Shown in pieces: positions 49,744-57,952 of a stretch of DNA of 64,000 nt. Numbering within the stretch: position 1 is the first letter of the stretch; the number at the start of each line of letters is the position of its first letter. The notes beneath the pieces were generated by a model. It did no database searches and was not told the DNA's origin. It saw nothing but the letters and a program-made list of their open reading frames with translations. Origin of the DNA: Nitrobacter winogradskyi Nb-255 (GTDB lineage Bacteria; Pseudomonadota; Alphaproteobacteria; Rhizobiales; Xanthobacteraceae); assembly GCF_000012725.1 (NCBI RefSeq), contig NC_007406.1, positions 2,074,001 through 2,138,000 of the forward strand. The letters run 5' to 3'. The translations under genes and the position numbers were made by a program.

Positions 49744-50034
49744 TCACACGATCAGCGGGCCGCCGAGGTCGGCGGCCGGCTTGGCTCCGACATGCTCCAC
49801 CTTCCGCTGCCAGTTCGCGCCAAGATAATAGTAGCGCAGGCTGTCGAATTCCGGCTTGATGATGGCTTCCAGCCGCGCCTTCAGCCGGGTCCATTGCGCC
49901 GGGTCGACCTCGATCTCGAACACCGAATACTGCACCCGCTGGCCGTAGTCGCGGCAGGCTTTGGCGACGGCACGCAGGCGCGCTGCTCCTTTCTCCTCGC
50001 GCGTCGCAACGTCGTAGGTCACCAGCACAAGCAT
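49744..50034 (-). CDS. cas2: CRISPR-associated Cas2 (type I-C)
   Basis: 96-residue ferredoxin-fold protein that joins Cas1 in the spacer integration complex. [20 protein letters not shown] carries the conserved Asp8 after strand 1, and [16 protein letters not shown] the second strand. It begins 6 nt after the cas1 stop. The IS5-type element lies 23 bp beyond its stop. Confidence 0.96.
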   Translation of the reverse strand: MLVLVTYDVATREEKGAARLRAVAKACRDYGQRVQYSVFEIEVDPAQWTRLKARLEAIIKPEFDSLRYYYLGANWQRKVEHVGAKPAADLGGPLIV

Positions 50035-50040
50035 AGCACT

Positions 50041-51075
50041 CTACTTCCAGAACCAGGGCGGATAGGCGTCGAGGTCGCCCCGCAAATGCCGCGCCAGCAT
50101 CTGCGCCTGCAGGTAGGGGACGAGGCCAAGCGGCGCCTTCTCTTGCAGGAAGGGGTGAAGCCGCTCCTCCTTCTTGCGTTCCTGCCAGGCGGTGAGGACG
50201 GTGCGGCGCGCGTCGTCGCTCATGACCACGGCGCCGCCGTCGCGCTTCTCGAAGTCGCCTGCTCGGAGCTGGCGGCGGTTGATCAGTGACAGGGCCAGCC
50301 GGTCGGTGAGCACGGGACGCAACTCCTCCATCAGATCCAGCGCGAGGCTCGGCCGCCCCGGCCGGTCGCGGTGCAGGAAGCCGACGGCGGGATCAAGGCC
50401 AACGCTTTCGCAGGCGCTGCGGCAGTCATGGGTGAGCAGCGTGTAGAGAAAGGAGAGCAGCGCGTTGATGGGATCGAGCGGCGGCCGACGCGAGCGCCCC
50501 TTCCAGCGCAAGTCCGGGTCGGGCACGCGCAGGAGATTGTCGAAGACCGAGAAATAGAGGTTCGCCGCCTCTCCCTCCGCGCCGCGTAGCACATCGAGAC
50601 CGCCATCGGAGCGCTCCACCCGGCGCAGGATGAAGGCAAGGCGCTCCGTCACGGCGGTTATCGCGTCGCGATCGCCGGGCTCGAGCTCCTCGCGGTGATC
50701 ACGCAAGGCGCGCATCAAGACGGAGCGCTGGTTGGCCACCTTGCCGACGAGGATCGACCGCACGACGGGCTCCGGAGCCTCCGAGACCCGGTATTGTGCC
50801 CGCCTCAACAACACATTGCCAGTCACCGGTCCTTCGACGCGGGCCCGAAAGCGGCCGTTGCGGTCGAGCAGCGCGATCGCGATGCCGGCGCCGGCGCAGG
50901 CCGCCATCAATGCAGGCGAAATGTGGATCGGTCCGAAAACAACCAACGAGGCAAGCATGTGGAGCGGCACGCGGGCCCGCTCCTCGCCTTCCACCTCCGC
51001 CACGAGGTTCTCTCCGTCCTTGCGCAGCGCCACTCCCTCAGTCGTGACATAGACCGTGTTGAGGAGCTTCTTCAC
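50041..51075 (-). CDS. cas1: CRISPR-associated Cas1 integrase (type I-C)
   Basis: 344 residues. N-terminal beta domain MKKLLNTVYVTTEGVALRKD and C-terminal helical domain. Metal ligands are Glu in EGEAANLYFSVF, His in VGFLHRDRPGRPSL and Asp in LALDLMEELRPVL. Catalyses integration of new spacers at the leader-repeat junction. The GTG at 51075 is chosen because it overlaps the cas4 stop (GTGA) and gives the family N-terminus; an in-frame start at 51159 would add 28 unrelated residues. Confidence 0.96.
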   Translation of the reverse strand: MKKLLNTVYVTTEGVALRKDGENLVAEVEGEERARVPLHMLASLVVFGPIHISPALMAACAGAGIAIALLDRNGRFRARVEGPVTGNVLLRRAQYRVSEAPEPVVRSILVGKVANQRSVLMRALRDHREELEPGDRDAITAVTERLAFILRRVERSDGGLDVLRGAEGEAANLYFSVFDNLLRVPDPDLRWKGRSRRPPLDPINALLSFLYTLLTHDCRSACESVGLDPAVGFLHRDRPGRPSLALDLMEELRPVLTDRLALSLINRRQLRAGDFEKRDGGAVVMSDDARRTVLTAWQERKKEERLHPFLQEKAPLGLVPYLQAQMLARHLRGDLDAYPPWFWK

Positions 51076-51722
51076 GCGCCCGGGCCCTCGGCAAGGAGAC
51101 ACGAGACCATCCGGCTTCGCCAGGCGAGCACCGGTTTCGTCACCGCCTCCGGCCGGCACAGCTCGCGCAGCGAGCAGGCGCGGCAGCGCTCGCGCTTGTG
51201 CGTTGGCGGCGGCGTCGCCCCGGAGGAGAAGACGACGGCAAGCTCGGCCGCAGTCGTCTCGGTCAGGTTCCGCAGACCGTGATCGAATGGAACAGCGACG
51301 CGGCGCCGGGTCTCGGCATAGAAAAGCGCCCCTTCAGGCACGGCAGTTCCCGTCATCTCCTCAAGGCAGAGTGCCTGGGCGCAGAGCTGCACCTCGTCGG
51401 CGCGATGCAGCTTCGGCTTGCCGCCCTTGTATTCCACCGGGTAGGCCACCTCAGTGCCGTTCCCTGCGGGATGGAACTCGACCATGTCGACGACACCGGC
51501 AATGTTGAGCCGAACGCAGGCGACCGGCAGCGCCATGACACGGCGCAGCCCCCGTGCCTTCCGCCCGCCGCCCTTGTCGGCGACGGCGTGCAGCACCTGC
51601 CCCTCCGCCGTGAAGCGGTTCTCGGCCCAGACACGCTCAAGATGGATCAGCGCTGCCTGCCGCATGCAGTAGACGGCGTGCTGGAGCGCAGAGAGCGGGA
51701 TGGGTTCGCCCCCATCCGGCAC
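51072..51722 (-). CDS. cas4: CRISPR-associated Cas4 nuclease (type I-C)
   Basis: 216 residues. RecB-like nuclease with an Fe-S cluster: Cys in HAVYCMRQAALIHLE, and CRACSLRELC near the C-terminus. The nuclease motif is in AGVVDMVEF (Asp) and YPVEYKGGKPKLHRADEVQL (E-x-K and Q). In I-C systems Cas4 trims prespacers and selects the PAM with Cas1-Cas2. The GTG at 51722 follows AAGGA and the cas7 stop by 4 nt; upstream in-frame starts would run deep into cas7. Confidence 0.94.
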   Translation of the reverse strand: MPDGGEPIPLSALQHAVYCMRQAALIHLERVWAENRFTAEGQVLHAVADKGGGRKARGLRRVMALPVACVRLNIAGVVDMVEFHPAGNGTEVAYPVEYKGGKPKLHRADEVQLCAQALCLEEMTGTAVPEGALFYAETRRRVAVPFDHGLRNLTETTAAELAVVFSSGATPPPTHKRERCRACSLRELCRPEAVTKPVLAWRSRMVSCLLAEGPGA

Positions 51723-51726
51723 GGGA

Positions 51727-52677
51727 TCAGATCCTTTCAATGATTTCCACGCCGTCTGGCGGATTGTCGCGGTCGATCTCCACGGCGTAATCCGAAAAGG
51801 CACGTGCCGGCGGATAGTTGTCCGACCGGTCGATCCTTCGGAACTGCCCGTCGATGTTGCGGCCGATTCTGACGCGCTCGAACAGCGCATGCGCTGGCGC
51901 ACTGCCAAGCGCGTTGCCGTGCTTGAAGACGACGAGCTTGCGCGTCGTCATCTCGCCGCGCGCGGCGGAGCGATCGTGCTCGAACATACTGGTCAGCGCC
52001 TCGAACGTCAGTTCGAGGTCGGCCTCGGAGAAACCGGTGCGCTCGGCGAGCTTAGCCGAGACGAAACCATGCGCGCGGTAGAGCCCATAGGGCACAATGT
52101 ACTTGCGTCCCATCGTCCTATTGTCGACCCGGTCGTTGCCTTCCTCACCGCCTTCGGCCCGTTGCTTCTTCTCCGCCTCGTTGGTGGCGGCCATGCGGGT
52201 AATCGAAATTTCCTGCGGCACGATGGGCTCGACCGAGTTGGCGAAGGTCATCTGCACGGGGCCTCTGACCTGACCGGCATTGATGCCGGTCGACATGACT
52301 GCGCCAAAGGTACGCACGTCGAAGAAGTTCTTGCACATGAACTCCCGCAGCTTCTTCGCCTCGACATCATCCCTCGGGTTGAGCTTGGCTTCTTTATCAA
52401 CCTTCGGATCGTCCGGCCGTAGTGCCTTGTAGGCTTGGCGGTGCTTGTCGTTGAGGATCGCGGCCTCCTCGACATAGATGTGGTGGCCATCGGTTCCGGA
52501 TCGGACGAGATCGACGTAGTTACGCACCTTGCGTTTCAGGCTGACGTCCGACACCAGCCCGTGGTTGGTTTCGGGATCGAGCCTCGGCAGGTTTCCGGCG
52601 TCAGGATCGCCATTCGGATTGCCTTTGGTTACGTCGAAGAGCAGGACGAAATCGTAGCGGTTCGTGAGCATGGTCAT
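51727..52677 (-). CDS. cas7: CRISPR-associated Cas7 (Csd2), Cascade backbone (type I-C)
   Basis: 316 residues, RAMP/RRM fold. NRYDFVLLFDVTKGNPNGDPD with GNLPRLDPETNHGLVSDVSL is the Csd2/Csh2 signature, and VRTFGAVMSTGINAGQVRGPVQ is the conserved core. Multiple copies coat the crRNA spacer. The ATG at 52677 overlaps the cas8c/cas11c stop by one base (TAATG). Confidence 0.97.
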   Translation of the reverse strand: MTMLTNRYDFVLLFDVTKGNPNGDPDAGNLPRLDPETNHGLVSDVSLKRKVRNYVDLVRSGTDGHHIYVEEAAILNDKHRQAYKALRPDDPKVDKEAKLNPRDDVEAKKLREFMCKNFFDVRTFGAVMSTGINAGQVRGPVQMTFANSVEPIVPQEISITRMAATNEAEKKQRAEGGEEGNDRVDNRTMGRKYIVPYGLYRAHGFVSAKLAERTGFSEADLELTFEALTSMFEHDRSAARGEMTTRKLVVFKHGNALGSAPAHALFERVRIGRNIDGQFRRIDRSDNYPPARAFSDYAVEIDRDNPPDGVEIIERI

Positions 52678-53075
52678 TAAGCGGCCTCCTCCGCGGCTAC
52701 CGTTTCGCGCTTGCGGAAAAACTCTCCGCGCTGGTGATAATAGCCGAGACCGAACAGGGCCTGTTCGGCCGCGCTGAGCGACGCGGGGAACGGGTCCTCC
52801 CCCGGCATCATCATGTCCATGATGGCGCCGATGGTCTTCTCGATGTTTACGCGCTGGCCGGGTCTCTCCTTACCAACCTTGGACAGATGGTTGGCCGAGT
52901 TCCGATCGAGCAGCGAGAAGACGCGCCTGGGAGTGGCCGAGGCCGAACCGTAGAATTTGTCCTTGATGGTCGCGTTTACGTTGCGGCCGAGTGCCGCTGT
53001 TTGAGCCTGCTCGTAAACGGCGAAAAGCCGCCCGAGCAGATAGCCCTTGTTCCTGTTCTCCGGGTCGAGCGCCAC
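52677..53075 (-). CDS. cas11c: Cas11c small subunit, internal in-frame translation of cas8c
   Basis: 132-residue C-terminal product of cas8c starting at an internal GTG (53075), first residues MALDPENRNKGYLLGRLFAV. The DNA just before it reads AAGAGGAGGGAGGCACCT, an outstanding Shine-Dalgarno 5 nt from the GTG and stronger than any other in the operon. Type I-C systems are known to make Cas11 by internal initiation in cas8c, and this position matches the ALDP start of that subunit. The product is helical and would line the belly of Cascade. Direct expression is not shown here. Confidence 0.8.
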   Translation of the reverse strand: MALDPENRNKGYLLGRLFAVYEQAQTAALGRNVNATIKDKFYGSASATPRRVFSLLDRNSANHLSKVGKERPGQRVNIEKTIGAIMDMMMPGEDPFPASLSAAEQALFGLGYYHQRGEFFRKRETVAAEEAA

Positions 53076-54458
53076 AGGTGCCTCCCTCCTCTTATTCCTA
53101 TTTTCCGGCTTCATGCGGTAGTTGCGCACGAGAAGCGCGCGCAGCATGCCGACGCGCAGCGCATTGATCTCGCCGTCGGCGCGGATGCGCGACAGGACGG
53201 CGGCGAGCAGAGTCAGTGGATAGTTCGTGCCGCTCAGAATCGAGCGCATCCATTCGCCTGCAAGATTCGGCGGCACGTTCTCCCCTTTGCCGAGCACCGC
53301 TGTTTCGCGCAGATAGCGCCACAGGGGCGGATAGGGCTGGCGCCAGGCGGGTTCGATGCGCATGTCTTCCACAAAGCGCTGATAGTTTCGCCCGAGCACC
53401 GAAAAATCGTCTTCGAAATAGAAGCGAATCGAGATGCGGGCGGCGTTCGGCGCAAGACCGAGCACATAAAAGCGGACGTCTTTAGCGAGGCCAGCGTCGA
53501 TCTTCTCGATCTGCTCGCCCTTGCGGATACGCTCCAGCAGGATTGCAATCTTCCTGGTTTCAGCCGCGTCGCCGGCAGCCGCATCGTCAGCCGGATCGAA
53601 GAACTGGCTGAAGGCGGACTCGGCGATTTTCGCCGCCTCCGCATCGGCCGAGTCGGCCCAGAACACCGTCGATGCGTCGCCGATCTGGATGCGGTGGCCG
53701 CTGCCGCGTTCGAGGAAACGGTTGAGGGCGGTGGTATATTTCGCCGCAGCCAGTTCGGAGACAGGCGCGTTGTCACCCTGTTCATGGCCGTAAGAGGTGA
53801 AGGCGTCGAGATTGAAGGAGACAATGGATGCACCGGCGGTCTGCCCGCCCCACACCCCCTTGATCGACGGGTGCAGCCGCGCAACCGGATTGGCTTCCCC
53901 GGTGACGAGGCATATCTGCGCGCCGCCGCTCGCCTCCTGCGAAATCCGCTCCCACAGCGCCTTCGCAGCGTCGCGCTGGTGAAGCCAGAGATTCTCACGT
54001 CGGTCCGACTCGAGAACAAATCCGACGTTCTGGTCTCGCATCTCGTCGGGCCAGACCGGCGCAAGGAACTGGTCCGGCGTCCACTGCCGTAGGAACTTGA
54101 GCAAGGCGTTCAGCCCTGCATCGTCCGACCCCGCGAGTTCCCTCTCGTGACGTTCCTTGAACGCAGCGTGCTCATCGGCCGTGCGCCTGCCATCACCGGA
54201 GGTCACTCCGAGCACATACGAGGTCTTGTCCCAGAGGAAGTTCGGAGCGATGCCGGCCGTCCGCTTTACGGGCTGAGGTACGAGCATCGGGCGGGGCTTC
54301 TTCCTCTTTCCCTCGCCATCCCGCCAGTCGATGACATTTGCAACCGAGCCGTCCTCGTTCAGGCTGACAATTACACCGATGTTCTGCATCGAATACCCGA
54401 ACGGCGGCGCGTCCGGTAGGTGATCGTAGGCGCGGACCAGCGAAGCGAGAATGCTCAT
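52677..54458 (-). CDS. cas8c: CRISPR-associated Cas8c (Csd1), Cascade large subunit (type I-C)
   Basis: 593 residues. N-terminus MSILASLVRAYDHLPDAPPF and SMQNIGVIVSLNEDG, the central LVTGEANPVARLHPSIKGVW and SIVSFNLDAFTSYGHEQGDN, and YFEDDFSVLGRNYQRFVEDM are family features. It recognises the PAM and opens the target DNA. The ATG at 54458 overlaps the cas5 stop (ATGA). The last 132 codons double as cas11c. Confidence 0.97.
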   Translation of the reverse strand: MSILASLVRAYDHLPDAPPFGYSMQNIGVIVSLNEDGSVANVIDWRDGEGKRKKPRPMLVPQPVKRTAGIAPNFLWDKTSYVLGVTSGDGRRTADEHAAFKERHERELAGSDDAGLNALLKFLRQWTPDQFLAPVWPDEMRDQNVGFVLESDRRENLWLHQRDAAKALWERISQEASGGAQICLVTGEANPVARLHPSIKGVWGGQTAGASIVSFNLDAFTSYGHEQGDNAPVSELAAAKYTTALNRFLERGSGHRIQIGDASTVFWADSADAEAAKIAESAFSQFFDPADDAAAGDAAETRKIAILLERIRKGEQIEKIDAGLAKDVRFYVLGLAPNAARISIRFYFEDDFSVLGRNYQRFVEDMRIEPAWRQPYPPLWRYLRETAVLGKGENVPPNLAGEWMRSILSGTNYPLTLLAAVLSRIRADGEINALRVGMLRALLVRNYRMKPENRNKRREAPVALDPENRNKGYLLGRLFAVYEQAQTAALGRNVNATIKDKFYGSASATPRRVFSLLDRNSANHLSKVGKERPGQRVNIEKTIGAIMDMMMPGEDPFPASLSAAEQALFGLGYYHQRGEFFRKRETVAAEEAA

Positions 54459-55147
54459 CGGCGGATCTCCGGCGACCCCGGCTGCGGCACCTTCATCACA
54501 CCGTCGCGAAGCTCGGCGCGGAAGAACATGGACGGCTTGCCCCCGGCCTCGTGGTCGATGTCCCACAGCATGAAGCCGAGATCGCGCGGGTTGCCGAAGC
54601 CGAGATCGCCCACCTGCTCACGCGGCTCCGGCGTCGGCTCTCCGGCATCGAGAAGCGTGAAGCTGGCGGCGAATTCCCGCGTGCCGAGACAGGGCTGATG
54701 GAAGCACTGCCCGCGCCGTGCGCGGCGGTTGAAGATGTCGAGGTGCTTGCCTTCGTTGTCGCCTTCCTCGCCCCTGCCGGTCAGTTCGAAACGGGCGACG
54801 ATGACATAGGCGGGCTTCACCAGAACGGTCGAGGCGCGCTGCTGCCGACCCTCGTCGACCAGGAGCTGCAGCCCTTCGAGGTCGCCACGTTTCATGGCGC
54901 TCTTGATCTTGCCCGCCGGCGCCTTGCTACCCACCTCGTTGCGGCGAATCGACTGGAATCGCGGTCTCTCCAGAACATGGATGGCGTCGATCACCCAGCG
55001 GATCGCCGGCTTCCAGTGGATCGCTTCGAGGATGCCGCGGGCCGCAGACGGGGTAATCACGTCATAGGAGACGCGCTCGACCTTCATCTCGGGTCTCGTA
55101 AAACAGGCATAGTCGCCCCAGACCTTCAGTCTGATGCCGTAGGTCAA
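54455..55147 (-). CDS. cas5: CRISPR-associated Cas5d endoribonuclease (type I-C)
   Basis: 230 residues. In I-C systems Cas5 replaces Cas6: it cuts the pre-crRNA at the base of the repeat hairpin and stays on the 5' handle. GDYACFTRPEMKVERVSYDV and ITPSAARGILEAIHWKPAI form the RAMP core. GKHLDIFNRRARRGQCF contains the Lys-His pair that matches the catalytic residues of Bacillus Cas5d. Start is a TTG at 55147, supported by GGAGGGGGAG immediately upstream. Confidence 0.96.
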   Translation of the reverse strand: MTYGIRLKVWGDYACFTRPEMKVERVSYDVITPSAARGILEAIHWKPAIRWVIDAIHVLERPRFQSIRRNEVGSKAPAGKIKSAMKRGDLEGLQLLVDEGRQQRASTVLVKPAYVIVARFELTGRGEEGDNEGKHLDIFNRRARRGQCFHQPCLGTREFAASFTLLDAGEPTPEPREQVGDLGFGNPRDLGFMLWDIDHEAGGKPSMFFRAELRDGVMKVPQPGSPEIRR

Positions 55148-55210
55148 GCTCCCCCTCCCTTTCTGACGCCTGCGCTCTCCCGACGCAGATCACCGCAGTC
55201 AATCAGTTCA

Positions 55211-57445
55211 TCAAATCTGCCAACTCTCGGCCGCAAGGTACGCCGCGTCCTCCCACATCAGGCCAACCTCCTGGCGATAGAGTGATGCGTTCTTGAGCAC
55301 CGCGAACTGATCCCCCCTTATATCCGGCCGTACGAAAGCCACGTGGCCATTGTCGATCAGCAATCGACGTGCCTTGGGCGGCACCTGCACAATGTATGAT
55401 TGCAGCTTTCGCGCAAGCACGCCAGAAGATATCCGCTCGAATTCCAGCTCCGTTACGGTTTCCTCGGCGTCGTTATCGAACTCCACGATGACCGGCTCCA
55501 TGCCGCTCTCGATCATCCGGAACTTTTCCGCCACGCAGCGGAAAGCGAAATCGGTGCCGTCGCGGTTGATCTTGAAGCCCTCCAATATCTTCTTCGCATC
55601 CAGTTCGGGGCCTGCCCGCCAATAGACCTCGCCGAAATAATCGGCGATCGCCCCGAGCGACAGCAGGTCCTCATGCTTGGGGATCACCCGGCCCATGTCG
55701 CCGATCAGGCCGGCAATCTCGCGCGGTGGCGGGTAGTCGGGCGCCGAGAAGACGCTGACGATGCTGTCCTCCACCGGATGCCTGCCCTCACGGTTGCATC
55801 GGCCGGCCGCCTGGACGATCTGATCGAGCCCTGCCTCGGCCCGCCAGACTCCTGGAAAATCCACGTCGACGCCAGCTTCGATGAGGCTGGTCGCGACCAG
55901 CCGGCACGTCTCCCCGTTCTTCAGCCGCGCCTTGACGTCGCCGAGGATCAGACGCCGGTGAGCGGCGCACTGGCGGGTGGTGAGATGGACAAGTCCGTCA
56001 ACTCCGGCGTTCTTCCCTTCCTTGTAGAGGTCCAGCGCATGCTTGCGGCTATTGACGATGAACAGCGCCTGCGGCTCGGCGCGGATCGCCTCAATTAGCT
56101 CCGGATTGTTCATCGCTCCGACGCGCACGATCCGCGCTCGCTTCAGCCTGGCTGAAAGCTTCCCAGGATCGGGCGCCAGCTCGCGGCCGTCAAGTTTCAG
56201 CCCATCGGGGAAGTTCGAGGCGTCGAGGGCCGGCTGCGTGGCCGTGCACAGCACGATGGTGCAGCCGAACAGCCTCGCCAGCGCATCGAGCATCCGTACG
56301 CACGGCTTCAGCAGCGGCCGCGGGATGGTCTGCGCCTCGTCCAGGATGATGATCGAGCCGGCGATGTTGTGCAGCTTGCGCGCCCGCGAAGTTCTCGCAG
56401 CGAACAGGCTTTCGAAGAACTGGACATTGGTGGTCACGACCACTGGCGCGGCCCAGTCCTGCATGGCGAGCTTCAGCTTGTCACGGCCCCACCGCTCCTC
56501 GATGTGTTCTTCGTCGATCGCGGAATGGTGCTCGAGCACGTTATCCTCGCCGAGAATGTCCCGGAATATTGCGGCCGTCTGGTCGACGATCGAAGTAAAC
56601 GGAATCGCATAGATGATGCGGCGGTGATCCCACTTCCTAGCGTGAGCCAAAGCAAAGCCGAGCGAGGCCAGCGTCTTGCCACCGCCGGTCGGAACGTTGA
56701 GCGTGAACAGTCCCGGCTCGTTCAATGCTCCCGCCCGCACATGCGCCAGGATGTCGCCTCGCAACCGGTTGACCTCGCCATCCTTCGACTTCGCCGCCAT
56801 GTGAGCATCGAATGCGGCGAGGAAGGCCGGCAGGACGTCCTGCAGTAGCGGCCATTCCCGGTTCGACTGCCGACCTTCGAGCGCGTCGTAGAACGCTTCC
56901 GTGTCCTTGAAATCGGCATCCACCAGGCAGGAGAAGAGCATGCGCGTCACGACCGAAAGCTCAAACTCGGCGATCCTCTTCTCCGGCGACAACTTGCCCA
57001 TCAACTCGCGCATCTGCAGGTCGCCGAGATCGAACGACAGCTGGTCCTTCCACACCGGGTCGAGGCGGTCCTCGAACTCCCTAACCCGACGCAGGAAGCA
57101 ATGGCCGAACTCGTTGAACTTGTCGGGCAGGCCGGCGTGATGTCCCAGTATCGTGTAGGCAACAAGTTCCGCGATTTCCCGAACCGGCCTCGGCACCATC
57201 TTCATCAGCACGGCGGCGCCTGCCGTCGAATGATCGACCCGCAAATTTATGCCGTGCAGCCGTCTTTGGAAGTCCGCTGTGTACTTACCCAAGTCGTGAA
57301 AAAGGCCGGCGATCTTCGCCAGCCCTTCCAAGCCTATGGGGGAGCCGTAAATACCAGCGCGAGCCGCAACCCGTGTTAAGTGATGCGACAGGATCTGCCA
57401 GTCGCTCTCATCCGTCAGCTTGCCCGAATGAGCGTGATAAGTCAT
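55211..57445 (-). CDS. cas3: CRISPR-associated helicase-nuclease Cas3 (type I-C)
   Basis: 744 residues. HD nuclease domain first: SHHLTRVA, LFHDLGKYTADFQRRL, VDHSTAGA and LGHHAGLPDK, all metal ligands in place. Superfamily 2 helicase follows: Walker A PTGGGKTLASLG, motif II LDEAQT, motif III CTATQPAL, and motif VI QAAGRCNREGR. It is recruited to Cascade R-loops and degrades the non-target strand. First cas gene, 63 nt before cas5 and 90 nt after the recombinase partner gene on the same strand, so the operon promoter must lie in that short gap or further upstream. Confidence 0.97.
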   Translation of the reverse strand: MTYHAHSGKLTDESDWQILSHHLTRVAARAGIYGSPIGLEGLAKIAGLFHDLGKYTADFQRRLHGINLRVDHSTAGAAVLMKMVPRPVREIAELVAYTILGHHAGLPDKFNEFGHCFLRRVREFEDRLDPVWKDQLSFDLGDLQMRELMGKLSPEKRIAEFELSVVTRMLFSCLVDADFKDTEAFYDALEGRQSNREWPLLQDVLPAFLAAFDAHMAAKSKDGEVNRLRGDILAHVRAGALNEPGLFTLNVPTGGGKTLASLGFALAHARKWDHRRIIYAIPFTSIVDQTAAIFRDILGEDNVLEHHSAIDEEHIEERWGRDKLKLAMQDWAAPVVVTTNVQFFESLFAARTSRARKLHNIAGSIIILDEAQTIPRPLLKPCVRMLDALARLFGCTIVLCTATQPALDASNFPDGLKLDGRELAPDPGKLSARLKRARIVRVGAMNNPELIEAIRAEPQALFIVNSRKHALDLYKEGKNAGVDGLVHLTTRQCAAHRRLILGDVKARLKNGETCRLVATSLIEAGVDVDFPGVWRAEAGLDQIVQAAGRCNREGRHPVEDSIVSVFSAPDYPPPREIAGLIGDMGRVIPKHEDLLSLGAIADYFGEVYWRAGPELDAKKILEGFKINRDGTDFAFRCVAEKFRMIESGMEPVIVEFDNDAEETVTELEFERISSGVLARKLQSYIVQVPPKARRLLIDNGHVAFVRPDIRGDQFAVLKNASLYRQEVGLMWEDAAYLAAESWQI

Positions 57446-57535
57446 TTCAGGTTCCCGTCCGTCGCGTCAACAACATAGAACTTAGGAGGCAATAACCTGC
57501 TGCTAAGTATTGTCCAACTCGCGCGAATCGCTCGG

Positions 57536-57952
57536 CTAGCCGATTGGAGCAGCAAACAGTGATCGTTGTCTTTCCCACTCCACCGGAAACGGCTTCATCA
57601 ATGCCGCGAGCGTGACCTCCGGCCCTTGGCGCCCGTTGAGGATCGCCTCGATGATATCGGGAGCAAGCAAGGTCAGACGCAACACTCGGCTGGCGTAGGA
57701 GTCATTGATCTTCTCGGCCATCGCGATGTCTGCAATGGTGGCATGAACACCAGTCTCCAGCATGTTGCGCCAGCGGAAGGCCCGGGCGATCGCTTTGACG
57801 GCGGTATTGTCGATGCGGGCGCGTGGTGGCTCCCATGAAGATGTGCCGTCGGGCAAAACAACCTGCTTGCGGCCGCCGCGCTTCGCGAAGGTCAGCGGAA
57901 CATGCACGGTAATAGCGTCCTGAACCTTGGCGGCGCTGCTATCCATGATCAC
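57536..57952 (-). CDS. Small helical protein paired with a serine recombinase
   Basis: 138 residues. VHVPLTFAKRGGRKQVVLPD leads into TAVKAIARAFRWRNMLETG and the HTH-like ATIADIAMAEKINDSYASRV with LRLTLLAPDIIEAILNG. This is the small protein that regularly follows serine recombinases of alphaproteobacterial integrative elements. The HTH suggests DNA binding; its role (directionality or regulation) is not known. The GTG at 57952 overlaps the recombinase stop (GTGA); an ATG at 57946 is an alternative. Confidence 0.8.
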   Translation of the reverse strand: MIMDSSAAKVQDAITVHVPLTFAKRGGRKQVVLPDGTSSWEPPRARIDNTAVKAIARAFRWRNMLETGVHATIADIAMAEKINDSYASRVLRLTLLAPDIIEAILNGRQGPEVTLAALMKPFPVEWERQRSLFAAPIG

